From Caulobacteraceae bacterium (GTDB lineage: Bacteria; Pseudomonadota; Alphaproteobacteria; Caulobacterales; Caulobacteraceae), in NCBI GenBank assembly GCA_947456005.1, contig CANGRP010000189.1, forward strand, positions 1 to 5,251: a stretch of 5,251 nucleotides of DNA, in the 5' to 3' direction. This document shows positions 1 through 5,251 of the stretch, one piece after another. Below the pieces are notes generated by a model. That model was not told the DNA's origin, made no database searches, and worked only from the letters and a program-made list of their open reading frames with translations. Positions within the stretch are counted from its first letter, which is position 1. Every line of letters begins with the position of its first letter. The position numbers and the translations under genes were made by a program.

Positions 1-1
1 C

Positions 2-235
2 CGGTTTGCGCCGTCCGCGCCACAGCCTGATCGCTTCACCTATCTGCCCTTTGGCGCCGGTCCTCGCATCTGCCTCGGCGCCGCGTTCGCGATGATGGAA
101 GCGGTGACGGTCCTGGCAAGCCTCGTGCGGGCCATCGACTTCACCGTCGTCTCACCCCACCGGGTGCGGCCGGTCGCCAGGCTCGCCCTGCGCCCGGCGG
201 GTGGATTGCCCATGTCGGTCCGAAGAATTCGATGA
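2..235 (+). CDS. Cytochrome P450, C-terminal fragment (5' end outside window)
   Basis: This is the last 77 codons of a cytochrome P450 (heme-thiolate monooxygenase), which uses O2 and electrons from a redox partner to oxidise an organic substrate. The reading frame is open from the left edge and stops at TGA 233-235. The heme-binding loop is seen directly as YLPFGAGPRICLG, matching the family signature FxxGxRxCxG; the axial cysteine is codon 71-73. It is followed by the expected L helix (AAFAMMEAVTVLASLV) and a beta-rich tail with VARLALRPAGGLPM, a common ending in bacterial P450s. No ferredoxin or reductase domain follows the heme domain, so it probably depends on separate electron carriers. 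The substrate-recognition regions lie outside the window, so neither the CYP family nor the substrate can be named. It converges on the methyltransferase gene, with 10 bp between the stop codons. Confidence 0.93.
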   Translation, partial: RFAPSAPQPDRFTYLPFGAGPRICLGAAFAMMEAVTVLASLVRAIDFTVVSPHRVRPVARLALRPAGGLPMSVRRIR

Positions 236-245
236 AGGGCCGGGC

Positions 246-1049
246 TTAGGGCGCCCTGGCTGTAACGATCCAGACCCCTGCCCGGAGTTCTGGACCGTTG
301 GGGCCGTCTCTTTCGCGTAACGCATCCTCAAGCGCCAGGGCGGCCTTGCGCATCAGATGCGGACGGTCGCGAAGAATTGCGCCCACGGCGCCGACCCGAG
401 TGCAGACATCCACCATCTCCCGAAGACTCCCGCTATGGACCCTCACGTCCCTGGAGGTGATCTGGACATCCAGAAATCCCGCCTCACCCAGGATCCGCCG
501 AAGACTCTCCGCCCTGGAGAACGAGAACCAGCCCGAAAATGCCGTCTTGCTCACAAGATCCGGCGGCAGAAGCGATGCGGCGGCGCGAAGCGGCAGGTCA
601 TCCAGCTCGTTCTCGCTCAGGGCGCGCCAGCAGACGAAACCAAGGCGGCCGCCGGGACGCAGCGCACGGAGAAGATTACGAAAGGCCTCGGTCGCATCGT
701 CAAAGAACATGACGCCAAAGCGGGAAAATACGGCGTCGAAGGATCCGGCGGCAAAGCCGTGTGTTTGGGCATCGCCGCAGATGAAGGAGACATTCTCCGG
801 GTTCCCTTGGTCGCTCCGTACGACATCCACAGCCTCCTGGAGGATCTCCACTCCGATAACCTGTCCAAGGGGCCCAACCTTTCGGGAGAGAGCCATCGGC
901 GTGCCGCCTATGCCGCAGCCCACATCGAGAACCCGATGGCCCGCTGAGAGACCGATGGCTTCCATCGCAGCGCGCCCCAGCGGCTCAAGCTGTCGCTCCA
1001 GTGGCTCACGGATCTCAAGCCAGGTTCGGACACGGGAATGGGTGTTCAT
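246..1049 (-). CDS. Class I SAM-dependent methyltransferase, 267 aa
   Basis: The protein is a soluble Rossmann-fold methyltransferase of the UbiE/Methyltransf_11/25 type that moves a methyl group from S-adenosylmethionine to an unidentified acceptor. Motif I is VLDVGCGIGGTP (residues 40-51). The acidic residue ending strand 2 is Glu68 (VIGVE), motif II-like GDAQ holds Asp93, FDAVFSRFGVMFF is at 104-116, and the post-II LRPGGRLGFVCW segment is at 130-141. The C-terminal part (about 150-267) is the variable region expected to set substrate choice; it shows no membrane segment or signal peptide. The ATG start is well bounded: the same frame has a TGA only 18 bases further upstream (1068-1070), and the protein begins just ahead of the fold. 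The ribosome binding site is weak (an AGG 11 bases upstream). Codon use is more relaxed than in the pdh genes: 16 of the first 52 codons end in A or T, against about 2 in lpd. It could belong to a small-molecule or quinone-like pathway, but nothing here fixes the substrate. Confidence 0.9.
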   Translation of the reverse strand: MNTHSRVRTWLEIREPLERQLEPLGRAAMEAIGLSAGHRVLDVGCGIGGTPMALSRKVGPLGQVIGVEILQEAVDVVRSDQGNPENVSFICGDAQTHGFAAGSFDAVFSRFGVMFFDDATEAFRNLLRALRPGGRLGFVCWRALSENELDDLPLRAAASLLPPDLVSKTAFSGWFSFSRAESLRRILGEAGFLDVQITSRDVRVHSGSLREMVDVCTRVGAVGAILRDRPHLMRKAALALEDALRERDGPNGPELRAGVWIVTARAP

Positions 1050-1138
1050 GTATGTTGCGACCTGATCTCATTCCTCCCCTTTGGAGGAGTTGGCGCGCAA
1101 AGCGCTACGGAGTGGGAACCTCGCCACTCACTCGCCAC
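1050..1138. other. Intergenic region between lpd and the methyltransferase gene
   Basis: These 89 bases separate the lpd stop from the methyltransferase start, both on the minus strand. They contain a tandem 11-bp repeat at the lpd end and two short inverted repeats. One is GAGTGG (1110-1115) with CCACTC (1124-1129) and an 8-base loop. The other is TCCTCC (1072-1077) with GGAGGA (1083-1088) and a 5-base loop. Neither hairpin is followed by a T-run on the minus strand, so neither is a convincing intrinsic terminator. I found no convincing -35/-10 pair. The region is much longer than the gaps inside the pdh operon, which suggests that the methyltransferase gene is not tightly coupled to lpd, though read-through cannot be excluded. 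Confidence 0.6.
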
Positions 1139-1141
1139 TCA
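1120..1141. repeat. Perfect tandem duplication of an 11-bp unit spanning the lpd stop codon
   Basis: The unit CTCGCCACTCA occurs twice in direct succession (1120-1130 and 1131-1141). On the minus strand it reads TGAGTGGCGAG, so the first copy in transcription order begins with the lpd TGA stop and the second brings another TGA 11 bases on, in a different frame. Each copy also contains the CCACTC arm that can pair with GAGTGG at 1110-1115, giving two alternative hairpins after lpd. It looks like a slippage duplication; no function is shown. Confidence 0.85.
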
Positions 1142-2539
1142 AACGTGCAGGGCCCGGCCGAAGGCGTCCAGCGCCGCCTCGTGCATGCCTTCGCTGATCG
1201 TCGGGTGCGGGAAGACCGTGGCGAAGAGGTCGGCCTCGGTGGCTTCCAGGGTCATGGCCAGGGCGTAGCCCTGGATCATCTCGGTGACGTCGGCGCCGAT
1301 CATGTGGGCGCCGACCAGGGCGCCCGTCGCGGCGTCGAACACCGTCTTGATGAAGCCCTCTGTATGGCCCGCGGCGATGGCCTTGCCGTTGGCGCGCAAG
1401 GGGAAGCGGCCGACCTTCACGGCCAGGCCCCTGGCCTTCGCCTGGGCCTCGGTCAGGCCCACCGAGGCGATCTGCGGCGAGGCATAGGTGCAGCCCGGAA
1501 TGGGGGCGGTCAGGCCGGAGGGCTTGAGGCCGGCGATGTGCTCGACGCAGTGCACGCCCTCATGGCTGGCCTTGTGCGCCAGCCAGGGCGGGCCGGCCAG
1601 GTCGCCGACAGCCCAGAGGCCGGGAACGCCGGTAAAGCCGTGGGAATCCGTGACGACGTGGGTCTTCTCGATCGTCACGCCCAGGGCTTCCAGCCCCAGG
1701 TCCTCGACATTGCCGACAATGCCCACGGCGACGATGGCGACGTGGGCCTTGAGGGTCTCGGGGGCCCCGCCGGCCTCGACGATCAGCTCCACCCCCTTGC
1801 CGCTGCGGGCAAGGCGCCGGACGGAAGCGCCTGTCCGGAAGGCGATGCCGCGGGCCTGGAAGGCCTTCTGCGCCGCCGCCGAGACCTCTTCATCCTCCAC
1901 CGGCAGGATGCGCGGCAGGGCCTCGATCACCGTGACTTCCGAGCCCAGGGCCCTGAAGAAGCTGGCGAATTCAATCCCGATGGCGCCGGATCCAACCACC
2001 AGGAGGGAGGGGGGAACCCGGTCCGGGACCATGGCCTCGCGGTAGGACCAGACGCGCTCGCCGTCAGGGGCCAGGCCCAGGTCCGGCAGGGTCCGCGCCC
2101 GGGCGCCCGTGGCCAGGAGGACGTTGGCGGCCTTCAGGACCTTCTCACCCCCCGCCTTCAGGGCCACTCGGACGAGCGGCGCCGGGGCGCCCGCCTCCAG
2201 CCGCGCCTCCCCCTCGATGACCGTGATCTTGTTCTTCTTCATCAGGAAGGCGACGCCGGCGTTCAGCTGGCCCGCCACCTTGCGGGAGCGGGAGACCACG
2301 GCGTCGAGATCAAAGCCCACCTTCTCGGCGCGCAGGCCGTAGTCCTCAAGATGTCCCAGGGTTTCAAAGGTTTCCGCAGACTTCAGCAGGGCCTTGGTGG
2401 GGATGCAGCCCCAGTTCAGGCAGATCCCGCCCAGCTTGGCGCGCTCCACGAGGGCGGCCTTCAGGCCCAGCTGGGCGGCGCGGATGGCGGCCACATAGCC
2501 CCCCGGGCCGGCGCCGATGACGACAAGGTCGAAGTCCAC
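1139..2539 (-). CDS. lpd: Dihydrolipoamide dehydrogenase (E3 of pyruvate dehydrogenase complex), 466 aa
   Basis: This is the FAD-dependent disulfide oxidoreductase that reoxidises dihydrolipoyl groups on E2 and reduces NAD+ to NADH in the cytoplasm. The full family layout is present. The FAD dinucleotide loop is GAGPGG (9-14), and the redox-active disulfide is Cys40/Cys45 in GGICLNWGCIPTK. An ATG motif lies at 143-145. The NAD loop is GSGAIGIE (183-190) with Glu206 ending the next strand, as expected for NAD rather than NADP. The second FAD contact is WAVGD (309-313), and the dimerisation domain ends with the catalytic His445-Glu450 pair in HPTISE. Length is normal for the family. The start codon is GTG, supported by GGGAGG five bases upstream and by the FAD motif beginning at residue 9. 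It follows pdhC by 10 bp as the last gene of the cluster, so it is most likely the complex-dedicated E3. Other 2-oxoacid dehydrogenase or glycine-cleavage complexes may share it or have their own copy elsewhere. Confidence 0.97.
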   Translation of the reverse strand: MDFDLVVIGAGPGGYVAAIRAAQLGLKAALVERAKLGGICLNWGCIPTKALLKSAETFETLGHLEDYGLRAEKVGFDLDAVVSRSRKVAGQLNAGVAFLMKKNKITVIEGEARLEAGAPAPLVRVALKAGGEKVLKAANVLLATGARARTLPDLGLAPDGERVWSYREAMVPDRVPPSLLVVGSGAIGIEFASFFRALGSEVTVIEALPRILPVEDEEVSAAAQKAFQARGIAFRTGASVRRLARSGKGVELIVEAGGAPETLKAHVAIVAVGIVGNVEDLGLEALGVTIEKTHVVTDSHGFTGVPGLWAVGDLAGPPWLAHKASHEGVHCVEHIAGLKPSGLTAPIPGCTYASPQIASVGLTEAQAKARGLAVKVGRFPLRANGKAIAAGHTEGFIKTVFDAATGALVGAHMIGADVTEMIQGYALAMTLEATEADLFATVFPHPTISEGMHEAALDAFGRALHV

Positions 2540-2544
2540 GGCGG

Positions 2545-2550
2545 CCTCCC
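2545..2550 (-). promoter_or_regulatory. Ribosome binding site of lpd, overlapping the pdhC stop
   Basis: On the minus strand GGGAGG lies five bases before the GTG start of lpd. Its first G is the last base of the pdhC TAG stop codon. This strong site supports the GTG start over any downstream ATG, and it suggests that ribosomes finishing pdhC help initiate lpd. Confidence 0.8.
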
Positions 2551-3800
2551 TAGACGATCATGGTGACGGGATCTTCGATCAGGGCCCGGAAGGCGGCCAG
2601 CCAGCGGGCGCCGATGGCGCCGTCGATGACCCTGTGGTCGCAGGTCAGGGTCACGGTCATGAGGGTGCGAGAGACGACCTGGCCGTCGCGGATCACCGCC
2701 CTCGCCTCGCCTGCGCCCACCGACAGGATGGCGCCCTGGGGCGGGTTGATGATGGAGCCGAACTGACGGATCCCGAACATGCCAAGGTTCGAGATCGAGA
2801 AGGTACCCCCTTGGAATTCCTCGGGTTTCAGCTTCCGGGTCCGGGCCCGCTCGGCCAGGTCCTTGGCCTCCAGGGCGATGTCCGCGAGGCCCTTCTGCTC
2901 GGCCCTGCGGAGGATGGGCGTGATCAGCCCGCCCTCGACCGCCACGGCCATGGAGATGTCGGCGTGCCGGTGCAGGGCGATCCCCTCGTGCGTGAAGGAG
3001 GCGTTGGCCTCCGGCACCTGCTTGAGGGCCAGGGCGGCGGCCTTGATCACCAGGTCGTTGACGCTGACCTTGATCCCCCGGGGCTCCAGCAGGCCATTGA
3101 TCCGGGCCCTCGCGGCCAGCAGGGCGTCGATCTCCACATCAATCGTCAGGGGGAAGTGCGGGATATCCCTCGCACTTTCGGTCAACCGGCGCGCCACCGT
3201 ACGGCGCATGCCGTCCAGCGGGACCAGGGTGTAGCTGTCGTCCGGATAGCCGAGCTGGGCCAGGCTGGGAGCGGGGGTGGACATCAGTGCCGGAGCGGGG
3301 GCCTCGACCCGGACAGGGCGTGCAGGCGGGGCGGCGGCGGCGGCCTCGACATCGGCGCGGATGATCCGGCCATGCGGGCCCGAGCCGGTGAGGGTCGCCA
3401 GGTCCAGCCCGCGTTCCGCCGCCAGCCGGCGCGCCAGGGGCGAGGCGAAGATGCGTTCCGAACCCTTTTCCAGGGCAGCCTTTTCCACTGCGGGATCGAG
3501 GCTCCGAGGCGCTGGGGCCGCGACGGGCTGAGGCGGCGCCGGCGTCGCCGCGGGGGGACCACCCTCGCCTGAGAGCCGGGCGATGGGCGTATTGACCTTC
3601 ACCCCCTCGGTCCCCTCGGCGACGAGCAGGGCCTCGACGACGCCCTCGTCCACCGCCTCGACCTCCATGGTCGCCTTGTCGGTCTCGATCTCGGCGATGA
3701 CGTCACCCGACCGGACGGAATCCCCAACCTTTACAAGCCACTTGGCGAGGATGCCCTCCTCCATGGTCGGGGACAGGGCGGGCATGAGGATGTCGGTCAT
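2550..3800 (-). CDS. pdhC: Dihydrolipoamide acetyltransferase (E2 of pyruvate dehydrogenase complex), 416 aa
   Basis: This is the core-forming E2 that accepts the acetyl group from E1 on its lipoyl arm and transfers it to CoA. One N-terminal lipoyl domain spans about residues 1-78, with the lipoylated lysine at Lys42 in ETDKATMEVEA. An Ala/Pro-rich flexible linker (about 80-110) follows. Next is the small peripheral-subunit-binding domain (about 115-153; FASPLARRLAAERGLDL then GSGPHGRIIRADV), which holds E1 or E3. A second Ala/Pro linker leads to the catalytic domain (about 190-416), ending with the active-site DHRVIDG motif (His389, Asp393). A single lipoyl domain fits the alphaproteobacterial and mitochondrial-like E2 rather than the three-domain enterobacterial type. 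The E1 alpha/beta arrangement and the adjacent lpd favour pyruvate over 2-oxoglutarate or branched-chain acids. The ATG start has GGGAGG seven bases upstream and overlaps the stop of the preceding GFA-family gene as ATGA. An acetoin dehydrogenase E2 is a less likely alternative. Confidence 0.96.
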   Translation of the reverse strand: MTDILMPALSPTMEEGILAKWLVKVGDSVRSGDVIAEIETDKATMEVEAVDEGVVEALLVAEGTEGVKVNTPIARLSGEGGPPAATPAPPQPVAAPAPRSLDPAVEKAALEKGSERIFASPLARRLAAERGLDLATLTGSGPHGRIIRADVEAAAAAPPARPVRVEAPAPALMSTPAPSLAQLGYPDDSYTLVPLDGMRRTVARRLTESARDIPHFPLTIDVEIDALLAARARINGLLEPRGIKVSVNDLVIKAAALALKQVPEANASFTHEGIALHRHADISMAVAVEGGLITPILRRAEQKGLADIALEAKDLAERARTRKLKPEEFQGGTFSISNLGMFGIRQFGSIINPPQGAILSVGAGEARAVIRDGQVVSRTLMTVTLTCDHRVIDGAIGARWLAAFRALIEDPVTMIV

Positions 3801-4195
3801 GGCGCGGCCTCCCGGGACAGGTGGGCCAGGCTGGCGGCGTTGGCCTCCCAGTTGCGGCCATCGAACTCGGTCAGGTCCATGTCCAGGGCCTCGTCCAGGC
3901 AGCGGGCGTTGACCGACCAGCCGTCCGGGTTGGAGCGCGGGCGGTAGAAGCTCTTCACCCCGCAGGTCCGGCAGAACAGGTGGCGAGCGACGCCGGAGTT
4001 GAAAGTGTACTCCACCAGCTCGCCCTCACCCCGGACCAGGCGGAAGCGGCTCTCCGGCACGATGAGGTGGATGAAACCCACCTTCGAACACATTGAACAA
4101 TTGCAGGAATGCGCCTCAGGCCTCCTGGGAAGGGCGACCTCGAAGCGGACCCGCTCGCAATGGCACCCGCCGGATTTCCAGGCCAGGGCGCTCAC
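3797..4195 (-). CDS. GFA/CENP-V family zinc-binding protein, 132 aa
   Basis: This small cytoplasmic protein belongs to the GFA (glutathione-dependent formaldehyde-activating enzyme)/CENP-V fold family. The zinc ligands are seen directly: GGCHC gives Cys11 and Cys13, CNCSMC gives Cys31, Cys33 and Cys36, and CRTCG gives Cys75 and Cys78. By analogy with the family, Cys11/13/75/78 would hold a structural zinc and the Cys31/33/36 triad the second, labile metal site. The RSNPDGWSVNARCLDE segment (87-102) is typical of the CENP-V-like branch. Length is normal for a single-domain member. The start is GTG, chosen because it lies just before the GGCHC motif and overlaps the pdhB stop as GTGA; the next Met (residue 35) would remove essential cysteines. 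The upstream AAGG is weak and 10 bases away, so expression probably depends on coupling to pdhB. Family membership does not prove formaldehyde-glutathione chemistry, and the substrate is unknown. Sitting between E1 beta and E2, it is co-transcribed with the complex, but no role in it is established. Confidence 0.92.
   Translation of the reverse strand: MSALAWKSGGCHCERVRFEVALPRRPEAHSCNCSMCSKVGFIHLIVPESRFRLVRGEGELVEYTFNSGVARHLFCRTCGVKSFYRPRSNPDGWSVNARCLDEALDMDLTEFDGRNWEANAASLAHLSREAAP
3808..3813 (-). promoter_or_regulatory. Ribosome binding site of pdhC inside the preceding gene
   Basis: GGGAGG on the minus strand is seven bases before the pdhC ATG and lies within the last codons of the GFA-family gene. 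Together with the ATGA stop/start overlap it marks pdhC as translationally linked to that gene while still having its own strong site. The ten bases GGGAGGCCGC are identical to those at the lpd ribosome binding site. Confidence 0.75.
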
Positions 4196-5251
4196 CGGTA
4201 GCAGACCTTGAGAGCCGCCTCGACGATCCGCTCCACCGACGGGAGAGCGAGAGCCTCGAGGTTGGCGGCGTACGGCAGGGGCGTATCGGCCTGGGCGACC
4301 CGCAGGGGGGGCGCGTCCAGCCAGTCGAAGGCCTCGGCGACGACCCGGGCGATGATCTCGGCGCCGACGCCCATGGGCGCCCAGCCTTCCTCGACGCTGA
4401 CGATCCGGTTTGTCCGCTTCACGCTCTCCAGGACGGTGGCGTGGTCCAGGGGCCTGAGCGTCCGCAGGTCTACGACCTCAGCCTCAATTCCTTGTTTCGA
4501 AAGGACTTCCGCCGCTTCGAGGGCCAGGCCCACCATGCGCGAGTGGGCCGTAAGCGTGACGTCGCGGCCCGGCCGCCGGATCAGGGCCTGACCGATTGGT
4601 ACGGTCCAGTCCGGGTCCTCCGGCACGTCGAACTCCTGGCCGTAGAGCATCTCATGCTCGAGGAAGACCACCGGGTTCGGGTCGCGGATGGCGGCCTTGA
4701 GAAGGCCCTTGGCGTCGGCGGCGTCGTAGGGCGCCACCACCTTCAGGCCGGGGATCTGGGCGTACCAGGCCGAGTAGTCCTGGCTGTGCTGCGCCGCGAC
4801 CCGCGCCGCCGCGCCGTTCGGCCCCCTGAAGACGATGGGACAGGTGATCTGCCCGCCCGACATGTAAAGGGTCTTCGCCGCCGAATTGATAATATGATCA
4901 ATGGCCTGCATGGCGAAGTTGAACGTCATGAACTCGACGACGGGCCTCAGCCCCGCCATGGCCGCCCCGACGCCGAGGCCCGCGAAGCCGTGCTCGGTGA
5001 TGGGGGTGTCGATCACCCGCCGGGCGCCGAACTCCTCCAGCAGGCCCCGGCTGACCTTGTAGGCGCCCTGGTACTGGCCGACCTCCTCGCCCATCAGGAA
5101 GACGGTCTCGTCCCGGCGCATCTCCTCGGCCATGGCGTCGCGCAGGGCGTCGCGGACGGTGGACCGGCGTCCCGCGGGCGATGACGGGGCGTCGACGGCG
5201 CGGGCCGGTGGCGTCTCTGGCGGCGGCGCGGGGGCCGCGGCAGCGGCCGGC
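4192..5251 (-). CDS. pdhB: Pyruvate dehydrogenase E1 component subunit beta, 5' end outside window
   Basis: This is the beta subunit of the thiamine-diphosphate-dependent E1, which with PdhA decarboxylates pyruvate and acetylates the E2 lipoyl group. The frame is open to the right edge, giving 352 visible residues. Visible residues 1-30 are an Ala/Pro-rich linker. The E1 beta core then begins with TVRDALRDAMAEEMRRDE, so the internal ATG at 5131-5133 lies inside the conserved helix and is not the true start. The pyrimidine-binding transketolase domain contains GEEVGQYQGAYKVSRGL and DTPITEHGFAG, whose Glu (visible residue 86) is the expected cofactor-activating glutamate. The transketolase C-terminal domain ends in PLPYAANLEALALP. 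The linker implies an N-terminal lipoyl-type domain just outside the window, as known for alphaproteobacterial PdhB. The stop overlaps the next gene as GTGA. A branched-chain or acetoin E1 beta is less likely given the extension and neighbours. Confidence 0.95.
   Translation of the reverse strand, partial: PAAAAAPAPPPETPPARAVDAPSSPAGRRSTVRDALRDAMAEEMRRDETVFLMGEEVGQYQGAYKVSRGLLEEFGARRVIDTPITEHGFAGLGVGAAMAGLRPVVEFMTFNFAMQAIDHIINSAAKTLYMSGGQITCPIVFRGPNGAAARVAAQHSQDYSAWYAQIPGLKVVAPYDAADAKGLLKAAIRDPNPVVFLEHEMLYGQEFDVPEDPDWTVPIGQALIRRPGRDVTLTAHSRMVGLALEAAEVLSKQGIEAEVVDLRTLRPLDHATVLESVKRTNRIVSVEEGWAPMGVGAEIIARVVAEAFDWLDAPPLRVAQADTPLPYAANLEALALPSVERIVEAALKVCYR

Noticed and set aside
236..257. Possible bidirectional terminator between the convergent P450 and methyltransferase genes (AGGGC...GCCCT, AGGGCGCCCT palindrome)
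   Set aside because: The stem is only 4-5 bp with a large loop, or a loopless palindrome, and there is no T-run on either side. There is not enough to call a terminator.
298..1065. Plus-strand open frames opposite the methyltransferase (298-1065 and 357-947)
   Set aside because: The minus-strand methyltransferase carries every family motif. The opposite frames are Arg/Ser/Pro-rich with no known motif and look like shadows.
1015..1071. An 18-codon minus-strand frame overlapping the methyltransferase start as a real small gene
   Set aside because: The GGAGG is only one base from the ATG, the product has no recognisable feature, and there is no independent support; it is mentioned only as a possible leader element.
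1092..1106. GCGC-AAA-GCGC hairpin in the intergenic region as an lpd terminator
   Set aside because: The stem is 4 bp with a 3-base loop, no T-run follows, and GCGC repeats are expected by chance in GC-rich DNA.
1001..2566. A 521-codon plus-strand open frame antisense to lpd, and similar long plus-strand frames at 2517-3572 and 4093-5184
   Set aside because: These lie opposite well-recognised pdh genes whose codons almost all end in G or C, which removes stops from the opposite strand. Their translations are Gly/Ala/Arg/Asp-rich with no recognisable domain.
4885..4902. AT-rich inverted repeat ATTGAT-N6-ATCAAT within pdhB, resembling an FNR/FixK-type operator
   Set aside because: FNR/FixK sites have a 4-base spacer, and here it is 6. 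The sequence encodes the conserved Ile/Asp/His/Asn-rich segment AIDHIIN, which explains the AT content, and it lies well inside a gene.

Overview
The window is GC-rich bacterial chromosomal DNA, most likely from an alphaproteobacterium and plausibly a Caulobacteraceae-type organism (Caulobacter, Phenylobacterium, Brevundimonas). The clues are the strongly G/C-ending codons of the central genes, an E1-beta pyruvate dehydrogenase subunit that carries an Ala/Pro-rich N-terminal extension, and an E3 of the 'CLNWGCIPTK' type. The taxonomic placement is inference.

Layout from left to right. Positions 2-235 (+) are the last 77 codons of a cytochrome P450, including its heme-cysteine loop. Ten bases later, and convergent with it, is a complete class I SAM-dependent methyltransferase (246-1049, -). 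A short intergenic region (1050-1138) holds a tandem 11-bp repeat and two small inverted repeats. From 1139 to the right edge, everything is on the minus strand and forms the distal part of a pyruvate dehydrogenase operon. In transcription order this is pdhB (E1 beta, cut by the right edge), a GFA/CENP-V-family zinc protein, pdhC (E2 acetyltransferase) and lpd (E3).

The four operon genes are tightly packed: GTGA overlap (pdhB/GFA), ATGA overlap (GFA/pdhC), then a 10-bp gap in which the lpd ribosome binding site overlaps the pdhC stop codon. PdhB with PdhA (presumably just outside the right edge) decarboxylates pyruvate and reductively acetylates the lipoyl group of PdhC. PdhC passes the acetyl group to CoA, and Lpd reoxidises the dihydrolipoyl group with NAD+. 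The GFA-family protein is not a known complex subunit, and its position between E1 beta and E2 is the most noteworthy point here.

The methyltransferase has clearly more relaxed codon use than the pdh genes. With the P450 it may be accessory DNA adjoining a core operon. I saw no RNA gene, mobile element, CRISPR array or clearly undescribed system.
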